This document shows, piece by piece, positions 8,473 through 17,778 of a DNA stretch of 64,000 nt. Both the position numbers and the translations under genes were made by a program. The stretch lies in assembly GCA_902774845.1 (NCBI GenBank), contig CACYJU010000008.1:1-64000 (forward strand), written 5' to 3'. The stretch's first letter is position 1. Each line of letters starts with the position of its first letter. The notes beneath the pieces were generated by a model. That model did no database searches and was not told the DNA's origin. It was given only the letters and a program-made list of their open reading frames with translations. This DNA is from an uncultured Bacteroidota bacterium. GTDB lineage: Bacteria; Bacteroidota; Bacteroidia; Bacteroidales; P3.

Positions 8473-9462
8473 ATGAAAAAAATATTGTCGCTTTTGATTT
8501 TAGCCACCCTCTCGATGGTGGTCTTCGCCCAGGACAAAGCGGTTATGGGCCGCTATGAGGATCAGCTGAACGCACTCTTCGAGCGTGTGCAGAACGCCCC
8601 CACCGACAACGAGCGCTACCTCGCCAACGAGCAGGCGGTGCAGACCTTCATCGAAGCCCTGAAGGAAGAGGACTCGCAGAAGTGGAACTGGAAGTTCTCG
8701 AACTATGTGTCGGTACTCCGCTCGCCCGACAAGGTGTTCACCATCATCACCTGGCCCGTAGTCAAGGACAACGGCGAGTATGAGTGTTTCGGCTTCGTGC
8801 AGAGCAAGGGCGAAGACTCGGACGGCGACGAGGAATGGCATGTATACGAGCTGCATGACATGAGCGACGAGATAATCAACCGCGAGGAATCGCTGCTCGA
8901 CCCCGACAGCTGGCTGGGCTCGGTTTACCAAGAACTCATACAGACCTCTTTCGAAGGCAAGACCTACTACACCCTGCTGGGCTGGAACGGATGCTCGATG
9001 CTCACCCAGCGCAAGGTGATCGAACCTATCACCATAAACAGCCGCACGGGCAAGCCTCAGTTCGGCCAGGCGCTCTTCCGTCGCGACAAGAACCGTCGCC
9101 GCATCGTGCTGGAATACAACAAGGAAGCCATGGTCAACCTCAACTACGAGCAGCAGCTGAGCATCTCGAAAGAGAACGTGCGTGTGAAGAAAGACGGGCG
9201 TATGGTCAGCTCGCAGGTGAGCCACGAGACCAAGGAGCAGATGATCATCTTCGACGAACTGGAGCCTCAGGTGGCCGGCATGGAAGGCCTCTTCCAATAT
9301 TATGTGCCCTCGGGACGCGAGATGGCCTACGTGTTTGTCAACGGTCGCTGGGAGCTGCGCGAGGACGCTCAGGGCCGCCTCACCGACAAGAAACTGAACA
9401 AGGAATTCAAACCGATAGAGAAAAAGAAACCGGCATACCAGACGATAGAGTCGGAAAAGTGA
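8473..9462 (+). CDS. Secreted protein of unknown function
   Basis: 329 residues with a clear signal peptide (about 1-19, cut after VFA/Q). The mature protein is acidic and rich in aromatic residues, with segments such as FTIITWPVVKDNGEYECFGF and TYYTLLGWNGCSMLTQRKVI that suggest a beta-rich fold. The C-terminus is Lys-rich. Similar secreted proteins are common in Bacteroidales but I cannot name a family. It is divergent from dapD, and dxs follows in the same direction after a repeat-filled gap. Periplasmic location is inferred from the signal peptide. Confidence 0.75.
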   Translation: MKKILSLLILATLSMVVFAQDKAVMGRYEDQLNALFERVQNAPTDNERYLANEQAVQTFIEALKEEDSQKWNWKFSNYVSVLRSPDKVFTIITWPVVKDNGEYECFGFVQSKGEDSDGDEEWHVYELHDMSDEIINREESLLDPDSWLGSVYQELIQTSFEGKTYYTLLGWNGCSMLTQRKVIEPITINSRTGKPQFGQALFRRDKNRRRIVLEYNKEAMVNLNYEQQLSISKENVRVKKDGRMVSSQVSHETKEQMIIFDELEPQVAGMEGLFQYYVPSGREMAYVFVNGRWELREDAQGRLTDKKLNKEFKPIEKKKPAYQTIESEK

Positions 9463-9463
9463 A

Positions 9464-9559
9464 ATGCTATTGCGTTAATGCTTGATTGCGCTATTGCTTG
9501 AGTAGCTGACGCGGTTTACACTCAATCACTCAATCATTCAAGCAATCAAGCAATAAAGA
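9464..9559 (+). repeat. 8-bp repeat array in two opposite halves
   Basis: Five G/T-rich units run from 9464 to 9503 (atgctatt, gcgttaat, gcttgatt, gcgctatt, gcttgagt), directly after the stop codon of the upstream gene. From 9520 to 9559 the complementary type follows (actcaatc twice, attcaagc, aatcaagc, aataaaga) right up to the dxs start. The two halves can pair as a long imperfect hairpin. Confidence 0.9.
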
Positions 9560-9563
9560 AAAA

Positions 9564-11456
9564 ATGCTTGAAAAGATAAACACCCCATACGATCTGCGTA
9601 AACTGGATGTCGGTCAGCTTCAGCCTCTGGCCGACGAGTTGCGCCGTTATATCATCGAAACCATCGCCACCCATCCTGGCCATCTGGCTTCATCACTGGG
9701 CGTGGTGGAGCTGACCGTAGCTCTGCACTATGTATTCAACACCCCCGACGACAAGCTGATATGGGATGTGGGCCATCAGGCATACGCCCACAAGATACTC
9801 ACCGGACGGCGGGATCAGTTCCCCTCGATCAGAACCAAGGGGGGACTGAGCGGATTTCCCAAGATGAGCGAGAGCGAGTACGACGCCTTCGGCACCGGCC
9901 ACTCCTCCACCTCCATCTCTGCCGCTCTGGGTATGGCGGTAGCCTCGAAGTTGCAGGGCGAAAGCGGCCGTCAGCATATAGCCGTCATCGGCGACGGCTC
10001 GATGACCGGCGGTCAGGCTTTCGAAGCCCTCAACAACGTGGCGGTCAGCAAGTCGAACATACTCGTGATACTCAACGACAACGGCATCTCCATAGACAAA
10101 GCCGTGGGCGGACTGAACCGCAGTCTTGTCCACATCACTGCCTCCCCTCGCTACAACCGCTTCCGTGAGGCCGTGTGGCGTCGGCTGGGTGGTGACAGCG
10201 ACCGCAAGAAACGCAGCCGCAACTTCCTGGCAAAGATGCTCTTCCTCGCCAAGTCGGCTCTGCTGAAGGACAAAAACATATTTGAATCACTCGGGCTGCG
10301 ATACTTCGGTCCCATCGACGGCCACGACATGGACGAGCTGGTGAAGGTGCTCTCGCATCTGAAGTCCATACCCGGCCCCAAGCTGCTGCACATAGTCACC
10401 ACCAAAGGCAAAGGGCTCCTCGAAGCCGAACGCAACCCCATAGTGTACCACGCTCCGGGAATGTATGACGCCGTAACCGGCAAACGCCTCAACGCATCAG
10501 ACAGTCAGGCAATCAAGCAATCAAGCAATCAAATAATCCCCAAATACCAGGATGTCTTCGGCGAGACCATAATAGAGCTAGCCAAAGCCAACCCCAAGAT
10601 TGTGGGCATCACCCCCGCCATGCCGACGGGCTGCTCACTCAACATGATGATGGAGCAGATGCCCGACCGCGCTTTCGACGTGGGCATCGCCGAGCAGCAC
10701 GCTGTCACCTTCGCCGCCGGTCTGGCCTCTCAGGGGATGACCCCCTTCTGCAACATCTACTCCTCGTTCATGCAGCGCGCCTACGACCAGATTATCCACG
10801 ATGTGGCGCTGCAGAAGCTCAACGTGGTGATGTGTCTCGACCGCGCAGGACTCGTGGGTGAAGACGGCGCAACCCATCACGGCTCCTTCGACCTCGCCTA
10901 CCTGCGTCCCATACCAAATATGACCGTCTGTGCGCCAATGGACGAGCGTGAGTTGCGTAATATGATGTACACCGCCCAACTGCCAGATATGGGACCTTTC
11001 GCGATACGTTATCCCCGTGGAGCAGCCGTACACAGCGACTGGCGCACTCCGATGGAGAGACTTGATATAGGACGAGGACGCTGTCTGCGTCCCGGTGTAG
11101 ACGTGGCGATACTCACTATAGGAACGGTAGGCAACGACGCACTCGTCGCCGCCGACCGTCTGCGTCAGAAAGGCATCTCCGCCGCCGTCTACGACATGCG
11201 GTTCCTCAAACCGATCGACACCGAGCTGCTCGACACCGTAGCAAACGGTCCCTTCCATCAGGTGGTGACCGTCGAAGACGGTGTGAAGAAAGGCGGACTC
11301 GGCTCGGCGGTTGCCGAATACTTCGAGCAGGCCGGCTACAAGAAAGAGGTAACCATACTTGGTCTCCCCGACCAGTTCATAGAACATGCCACAGTAGAAG
11401 AGCTCCACCACGCCTGCAAGATAGACGCCGACAGCATAGTCGAAGCAGCGCTGTAA
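9564..11456 (+). CDS. dxs: 1-deoxy-D-xylulose-5-phosphate synthase
   Basis: 630 residues, the usual size. Condenses pyruvate and glyceraldehyde 3-phosphate with thiamine diphosphate, the first step of the MEP isoprenoid pathway, in the cytosol. Conserved parts include HPGHLASSLG (37-46), the TPP/Mg motif GDGSMTGGQAFEALNN (143-158), NDNGISID (171-178) and, in the second domain, GIAEQHAVTFAAG and the arginine-containing DRAGLVGEDG. Residues about 311-325 (ASDSQAIKQSSNQII) are encoded by four 8-bp repeat units and fall between the first and second domains, in a normally variable linker. The ATG is preceded by an A/C-rich repeat leader rather than a Shine-Dalgarno sequence. Confidence 0.97.
   Translation: MLEKINTPYDLRKLDVGQLQPLADELRRYIIETIATHPGHLASSLGVVELTVALHYVFNTPDDKLIWDVGHQAYAHKILTGRRDQFPSIRTKGGLSGFPKMSESEYDAFGTGHSSTSISAALGMAVASKLQGESGRQHIAVIGDGSMTGGQAFEALNNVAVSKSNILVILNDNGISIDKAVGGLNRSLVHITASPRYNRFREAVWRRLGGDSDRKKRSRNFLAKMLFLAKSALLKDKNIFESLGLRYFGPIDGHDMDELVKVLSHLKSIPGPKLLHIVTTKGKGLLEAERNPIVYHAPGMYDAVTGKRLNASDSQAIKQSSNQIIPKYQDVFGETIIELAKANPKIVGITPAMPTGCSLNMMMEQMPDRAFDVGIAEQHAVTFAAGLASQGMTPFCNIYSSFMQRAYDQIIHDVALQKLNVVMCLDRAGLVGEDGATHHGSFDLAYLRPIPNMTVCAPMDERELRNMMYTAQLPDMGPFAIRYPRGAAVHSDWRTPMERLDIGRGRCLRPGVDVAILTIGTVGNDALVAADRLRQKGISAAVYDMRFLKPIDTELLDTVANGPFHQVVTVEDGVKKGGLGSAVAEYFEQAGYKKEVTILGLPDQFIEHATVEELHHACKIDADSIVEAAL
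10503..10534 (+). repeat. 8-bp repeat units inside dxs
   Basis: agtcaggc, aatcaagc, aatcaagc, aatcaaat: four units of the same A/C-rich repeat that precedes the dxs start, here translated in frame into an interdomain linker. Confidence 0.9.
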
Positions 11457-11877
11457 GGAATTCTTTTTGAATTTGTTATTTTGTTAATGTGTTAGTGAAA
11501 GGTGGTCGGCCTTAAGTAAAGTAAGGCCTCAAAATCATTCGAAAATCTTATTCAAAATCCTTCAACTATTTATCTATTTTCCAGTTGATTTTTTATTGAT
11601 TTTGAGCGTAGCGACCTTTTTTAATGTGTTAATTTGTTAATGTGTTAGTGTGTTAGTGGAAGGTGCTGACTGCTAACTGCAATTCTGCGATTAAGCGAAC
11701 CATAGCAGAATGACGCCGAAGGTGACAAATCACTGACTACTGTTGATAATTTGCAGACCGCATTTTTGTTCTGTCAATAAATTTATCTACTTTTGCCGGC
11801 GAAACGCACGTCGATTTAGAATACACGCAATTATCATGGACTATTGTTGATCAAGTGTTTATTCAACAAAAGTTATC
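11457..11877 (+). other. 421-bp intergenic region with repeats and a promoter
   Basis: No gene. G/T-rich 8-bp units occur at 11473-11496 (ttgttatt, ttgttaat, gtgttagt) and 11626-11657 (gtgttaat, ttgttaat, gtgttagt twice), each followed by gaaaggtg or ggaaggtg. The promoter of the next gene is at 11765-11795. No clear hairpin terminator for dxs was found. Confidence 0.75.
11765..11795 (+). promoter_or_regulatory. Promoter of the SDR gene
   Basis: TTTG at 11765-11768 and TACTTTTG at 11788-11795 match the Bacteroidales -33 and -7 consensus with the expected 19-base spacer. The start codon at 11878 is about 75 bases past the predicted transcription start. Confidence 0.75.
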
Positions 11878-12711
11878 ATGAAACTGAAAGACAAAAACAT
11901 CCTTATCACCGGTGGTGCGTCCGGTATTGGAAAAATCATGGCGCGTATAGCGCTGCAGAAAGGTGCAAATTGTGTGGCAATATGGGATATCAGCGAGAAG
12001 AACATCGCTGACACCTTAACCGAACACCAATCATACGGAAAAATAAAAGCTTACAAGGTCGACGTCTCGTCGTCACAGATGGTCGAGGACACCTACCGTC
12101 AGGTGGTCGGCGAACTTGGGCAGGTCGATATAGTCATCCAGTGTGCCGGCATCGTCACCTCGAACAACACCTTTAATAATAATACCGTCGACGAGATAGA
12201 TCGCACGATGAAAATCAACGCCATCGCCCCGATGTATGTGGGATTGTGTGCGTTGAAGGACATGGTGGCTCGCGACAACGGCCACCTGGTGACCATCACC
12301 TCGGCCGCCGGAATGCTCTCAATGCCGAAGATGAGCATCTATTCGGCCAGCAAATGGTGTGCTATAGGATGGAGCGACTCGGTGCGGCTGGAGCTGCAGC
12401 GCATGAAAAGTCATGTGCGCATAACCACTGTGGCACCCTACTTCATCAATACCGGCATGTTCGACGGAGTGCGCTCGAAGGTGTTTCCCATCCTCGACCC
12501 CGAGAAGACGGCGGCGAAAATCATCAAGTCCATCGAACGTAACAAGACATTCGCCGGCATCCCCTTCTCGTTCCACTTCATCCGCCTGATGGAGGGCATA
12601 CTGCCACAGGCTTTGTTCGACTGGTTCTACGGCGACGTGTTCGGGATATATAACGTGATGGACGGCTTCACGGGAAGGAAAAGCCTCACCCCCCAGCCCC
12701 CTCTCCCTTAG
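11878..12711 (+). CDS. Short-chain dehydrogenase/reductase (SDR)
   Basis: 277 residues. An NAD(P)-dependent oxidoreductase of the classical SDR type: nucleotide motif TGGASGIG (about 11-18), the CAG motif in VIQCAGI (NNAG position), Ser in ITSAAG and the catalytic YSASK. The C-terminal hydrophobic helices after residue 225 (FIRLMEGILPQALFDWFYG) resemble membrane-associated SDRs acting on lipid-like substrates (dehydrogenase/reductase 3 or retinol-dehydrogenase type). The substrate is unknown. The last ten residues (KSLTPQPPLP) and the stop codon come from a palindromic repeat, so the native C-terminus may once have been shorter. An aldehyde dehydrogenase follows, suggesting successive oxidation of an alcohol to an acid. 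Confidence 0.9.
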   Translation: MKLKDKNILITGGASGIGKIMARIALQKGANCVAIWDISEKNIADTLTEHQSYGKIKAYKVDVSSSQMVEDTYRQVVGELGQVDIVIQCAGIVTSNNTFNNNTVDEIDRTMKINAIAPMYVGLCALKDMVARDNGHLVTITSAAGMLSMPKMSIYSASKWCAIGWSDSVRLELQRMKSHVRITTVAPYFINTGMFDGVRSKVFPILDPEKTAAKIIKSIERNKTFAGIPFSFHFIRLMEGILPQALFDWFYGDVFGIYNVMDGFTGRKSLTPQPPLP

Positions 12712-12723
12712 AGATGGGGAGTG
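12683..12723 (+). repeat. Palindromic GC-rich element, copy 2, overlapping the SDR stop
   Basis: gcctcaccccccagcccc followed by ctctcccttagagatggggag. It is nearly the same as the element at 22224-22262. The SDR stop codon (12709-12711) is the tag in the loop region, so the element supplies the last residues of that protein. Confidence 0.85.
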
Positions 12724-12734
12724 ATTGTGAAAAT

Positions 12735-12812
12735 GATTGAATGTGTAAGTGCTTGAATGCTTGAGTGTCTTTACGAACAAATTAACAAGTTAACAAATTA
12801 ACACATTAAATA
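12735..12812 (+). repeat. 8-bp repeat array in two opposite halves
   Basis: G/T-rich units at 12735-12766 (gattgaat, gtgtaagt, gcttgaat, gcttgagt) follow the SDR gene. A/C-rich units at 12781-12812 (attaacaa, gttaacaa, attaacac, attaaata) run up to one base before the aldehyde dehydrogenase ATG. This is the same order as at 9464-9559. Confidence 0.85.
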
Positions 12813-12813
12813 G

Positions 12814-14208
12814 ATGTTACAGAACACCACCAATGAGCGCTTGGATGCTATCCTTGCCTCACAGAAGAAATATTTTCGCAGAGGGGCGACTCTCGATGTT
12901 CGGTTCCGCAAGCAGCAACTAAGGAAACTCCTCAGCGCTATCGAAAAGAACGAGAAAGAGCTGGCCGACGCACTCTGGACCGACCTGCACAAGTCGTATG
13001 AGGAGGCCTACCTCACCGAACTTTCGCTGGTGAAAGCCGAAATCAGAGGCGCCATCCGGCATACCGCCAAGTGGGCAAGACGTGAACACAAGTGTTCGCC
13101 CGTGACTATCTTCGGTTCAAGTAGTTACGTAGTGAAAGAACCGCTGGGATGCGCTCTGATCGTCTCGCCATGGAACTACCCCGTGCAGCTGCTGCTCAAC
13201 CCGCTGGTGGGAGCCATCTCGGCTGGCTGCACAGCAGTACTGAAGCCGTCACCCTACGTGCCGAACGTCTCGCTCGCAATAGAAAAGATGATACGCAGCG
13301 CCTTTGACGAACAGTATATCGCCGTCGTGCAGGGCAACCGCGAGGTGAACAAACACCTCTTCTCGATGAAGTTCGACATGATTTTCTTCACCGGAAGTCC
13401 CGCATTGGCGCGAAATGTGGCTGCCGCCGCCGCTGAAAACCTGGTGCCGATGGTGCTCGAGCTGGGAGGCAAGAGTCCCTGTATCATCGACAAAGGCTGC
13501 GATGTGAAGCTGGCTGCACTACGTACTGCCTGGGGTAAGACACTCAACGCCGGACAGACCTGTATCGCACCCGACTACATACTCATCCACAAGGATGTGA
13601 AGGAAGCTTTTGTAAAAGAGTTTGCCGAATGCATCCAGCGACTGCACGGCGACGACATACACGAAAGCCGCCACTATGTGAGGATGGTCTCGGATAAGGC
13701 TTTCGAACGCGTCGAAGGCTACATCCACGAAGGCAACGTGCTCTACGGAGGTCACTCGAAAGCCGACGAGCGTTTCATCGAGCCGACGCTGATTGACGAT
13801 ATTAAAAAAGATGCCGATGTGCTGACAACGGAGATTTTTGGACCGGTGTTCCCGCTGGTCACCTTCGACGACAGCGGAGAGGGCTTTGAAGAAAAAGTGG
13901 TCAACTATATCCTCGACCGCGAGAAACCGTTGGCGCTTTACTATTTCGGACCGAAACAAAGAGGCTGGAACATCATTCGCCGTACTTCGTCGGGCGGTGC
14001 ATGCATCAACGACACCATCATGCACATAGCCAATCCCAACGTGCCGTTCGGCGGAGTGGGCAACTCAGGAATGGGCAGCTATCATGGTGTGCTGAGCTTC
14101 GAAGCGTTCACACACCGTCGAGCTGTGGTGAGCACCCCTACCCTCTTCGACCTGCCTTTCCGCTATATGCCATATAAGACCTTCCCGCTGGTGAAGAAGA
14201 TGGTGTGA
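12814..14208 (+). CDS. Aldehyde dehydrogenase, ALDH3-like
   Basis: 464 residues, the shorter length of ALDH3/fatty-aldehyde dehydrogenases. Oxidises aldehydes with NAD(P). Catalytic residues are visible: Asn121 in SPWNYP, Glu216 in LELGGKSP and the nucleophile Cys250 in NAGQTCIAPDY; the C-terminal motif PFGGVGNSGMGSYHG is also family-typical. The hydrophobic C-terminal segment (FDLPFRYMPYKTFPLVKKMV) fits ALDH3 members that attach to membranes. It is the partner of the SDR gene 102 bases upstream; together they could turn a long-chain alcohol into the acid, which is inference from order only. Confidence 0.93.
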   Translation: MLQNTTNERLDAILASQKKYFRRGATLDVRFRKQQLRKLLSAIEKNEKELADALWTDLHKSYEEAYLTELSLVKAEIRGAIRHTAKWARREHKCSPVTIFGSSSYVVKEPLGCALIVSPWNYPVQLLLNPLVGAISAGCTAVLKPSPYVPNVSLAIEKMIRSAFDEQYIAVVQGNREVNKHLFSMKFDMIFFTGSPALARNVAAAAAENLVPMVLELGGKSPCIIDKGCDVKLAALRTAWGKTLNAGQTCIAPDYILIHKDVKEAFVKEFAECIQRLHGDDIHESRHYVRMVSDKAFERVEGYIHEGNVLYGGHSKADERFIEPTLIDDIKKDADVLTTEIFGPVFPLVTFDDSGEGFEEKVVNYILDREKPLALYYFGPKQRGWNIIRRTSSGGACINDTIMHIANPNVPFGGVGNSGMGSYHGVLSFEAFTHRRAVVSTPTLFDLPFRYMPYKTFPLVKKMV

Positions 14209-14281
14209 AGACGAGTTTCAAGTTCAAGGTTCAAAGTTCAATTGAATCAAGACAGTGAAAAGATGAAATAGCGGTCGGATG

Positions 14282-15130
14282 TCAGTACGGGCGGATGTCT
14301 GAATAGCGTTTCAGCCAGGTCAGCTGTTTCTTTGCGTAATGCCAGGTGTTGATTTTTATCTTGCGCCTGGCTTCTTCTATGCTTGTCTGGCCGTCGAAAT
14401 AGGCAAACAACTCCTTGTAGCCGACAGTGTTGAGCGGCTGGAGGTGACGGTATTGCAGCACGCTGCGAGCCTCCTTTTCCAGGCCAGCATCGAACATACG
14501 GTCAACCCGTGTGTCAATACGCTCTCTGAGTGCGGTCAACTCAATCGAAGGCATAATCTTCTCAATCTCGAACGGACGAGGTCTGAGTTCCTGTGCGACC
14601 ACCTCGCTGTAGGGTCTTCCAGTGGTGATTATGACCTCGAGGGCCCGCTGCACCCTGATGGGATTCTTCAGATCGCAACGATTATAATAGTCGGGGTCAA
14701 GTTTTTTCAAGCGCTCACAGAGGACCTCCACGCCTTCTTCTGCTATCTGTTTTTTCAGGCTGGCTCTGAGCTCGGGAGAAGGATCGGGCATCCGGGCCAT
14801 CCCCTCGCACAAGGCGTCGATATAGAGTCCGCTGCCACCAACGGCAATAACGGTTTCGTGCTTCTCGAAGAGTGTGTCGAGCAGGGCGAGTGCCTCGTCC
14901 TCATACTGAGAGACGTTGTAAGGCTGGGTGACACTGCGACAGGCGATGAAATGATGCGGAGCAGCAGCGAGTTCCTCTTCTGACGGTCGGGCGACTCCGA
15001 TGTTGAGTTCACAGTAGAACTGACGAGAGTCGCATGAGACAATATGAGTGTCAAGCTCTTGTGCCAGTTTTACAGCAAGGGCTGTCTTGCCCGACGCAGT
15101 CGGTCCTACTATGACGAGAAGACGGTTCAA
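14282..15130 (-). CDS. miaA: tRNA dimethylallyltransferase
   Basis: 282 residues, slightly short for the family (about 300). Adds a dimethylallyl group to A37 of tRNAs reading UNN codons. P-loop GPTASGKT at 9-16, then SCDSRQFY (about 32-39) with the catalytic Asp, GGSGLYIDAL (about 98-107) and the tRNA-binding NPIRVQRALEV. The C-terminus WHYAKKQLTWLKR is characteristic. It follows aroA on the minus strand; an array of thirteen 8-bp units fills the space between them, and the mRNA leader just before the ATG reads as A/C-rich repeats. Confidence 0.96.
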   Translation of the reverse strand: MNRLLVIVGPTASGKTALAVKLAQELDTHIVSCDSRQFYCELNIGVARPSEEELAAAPHHFIACRSVTQPYNVSQYEDEALALLDTLFEKHETVIAVGGSGLYIDALCEGMARMPDPSPELRASLKKQIAEEGVEVLCERLKKLDPDYYNRCDLKNPIRVQRALEVIITTGRPYSEVVAQELRPRPFEIEKIMPSIELTALRERIDTRVDRMFDAGLEKEARSVLQYRHLQPLNTVGYKELFAYFDGQTSIEEARRKIKINTWHYAKKQLTWLKRYSDIRPY

Positions 15131-15165
15131 AGAGGGGTGGTATGTTGATAGGTTGATAGGGTTTG

Positions 15166-15269
15166 GTGTAAGGGTGTAATTGTGTATTGGTGTAAAGGTG
15201 TAACGGTGTAATTGTGTATTGGTGTAAAGGTGTAAGGGTGTAAGGGTGTATTGGTTTAAGGGTGTAAGG
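15166..15269. repeat. Tandem array, thirteen 8-bp units (GTGTAAGG type)
   Basis: Thirteen consecutive 8-bp units on the plus strand: gtgtaagg, gtgtaatt, gtgtattg, gtgtaaag, gtgtaacg and repeats of these in a partly ordered series (the block gtgtaatt-gtgtattg-gtgtaaag recurs). The array ends four bases from the aroA stop codon. In the mRNA of these minus-strand genes it reads as A/C-rich and lies upstream of miaA. Confidence 0.93.
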
Positions 15270-15273
15270 GTCG

Positions 15274-16517
15274 CTAAATAGAGTTAACAATCTGGTCGAG
15301 CTGGTTCCAGAAGTCGGGGAATGATTTGGTGACCACCTCTGGATGATCAATCTTGAGGTCTGGAAAGAGTATGCGTAGAGTGCCGAACGCCATCGCTATC
15401 CGATGGTCGCCGTAGGTGCAGACCGTCTGTTCGGGTTTCAGTACTGACGGCATGATATGCAGGCTTTCCTCTTTGGATTCGATGATGGCACCCATCTTCT
15501 TCAGCTCTGTGTCGAGTGCCTGCAGACGGTCGCACTCCTTATATCTCAGTGTTTTCAATCCCGAGAGATGGGCTTCGATACCCATTGCGGCGCAGGAGAC
15601 TGCCACCGGCATCACCAGGTCGGGACAGTCTGAAAAGTCGTATATCAGATGGTTGCGCATCTCTCCCACACCCTCGATGAGGAGGGATCGGCTATTGCGA
15701 TAGGGCGAGCGGGCCTCTTTCGACGATACGCCCAGCTGCCTGAATATGTCGGCAGCCACGCAGTCGCCCTGAAGCGAGTCGAGGTTCAGGTTTACAAGTC
15801 TCATACGACGATGAGGCAGGAGCAACGCGGCGGTATAGAAGAAAGCGGCCGCCGACCAGTCGCGCTCGACGACGAGCGGTCGGATTGTGTTGTAAGAATC
15901 GAACGGTTGCTGACGGATGGTCGTGTGGTTGGGAGCGTAGTCGTTGGGAGCGCCAGCCTTCTCCAGCATAGCGCAGGTCATCTCGATATAAGGGCGGGAG
16001 GCAGGAGGGTGAGTCATGCGGACATGCAGTCCACGAGGGGTTGCAGCGGCGGCGAGGAGGAGAGCCGACACATATTGACCACTCATCGAGGGGTCTATCT
16101 CGACAAGTTTCATTATCGGTTCGCCGCCTTCGATTCGCACCGGAAGGCAGCCTTCCGCTCCGAGATATTCTATTTTGTTGCCACCCAAGGATCGGAGTGC
16201 GTCGACGAGAGGAGCCAGCGGACGACGACGCAGTTGAGGGTCGCCATCGAGAATCACAACAGAGCCTGGACGGGTTGCCAGTATTGCCAACATGAAGCGG
16301 GCGGCAGCGGCCGACTGACCGCAGTCGAGTGTCGGGATGTTTTCTTCTGCAGGTTCGAGGGAAGAGAGATCACGCAGCAGACGACGCAACACATTGACAT
16401 CGTCGGCATCGGAGAGATGGCCCTGGAAAGAGACCTTCGGATGCAGCGATTTGAGAATGAGAGAGCGAAGGCTGATACTCTTCGAAGAAGGCAGGACGAT
16501 GGCTATGTCGTTGGTTT

Positions 16518-16521
<4 letters not shown>
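15274..16521 (-). CDS. aroA: 3-phosphoshikimate 1-carboxyvinyltransferase (EPSP synthase)
   Basis: 415 residues. Joins shikimate 3-phosphate and phosphoenolpyruvate in the shikimate pathway. Substrate-binding residues appear in order: PSSKSISLRSL (11-21), DCGQSAAAARFML (about 66-78, the usual NSGTxxR loop is modified), MSGQYVSALLLA, and near the end KECDRLQAL and YGDHRIAMAF. The NAGT-like loop DCGQSAAAAR departs from the usual consensus but agrees with Bacteroidales versions as far as I remember. Its ATG overlaps the stop of the sigma-54 activator by 4 bases, so the two are translationally coupled. Confidence 0.95.
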
Positions 16522-17753
<1,232 letters not shown>

Positions 17754-17778
17754 GACGTTTTCAAGTTTTTCATCACCA

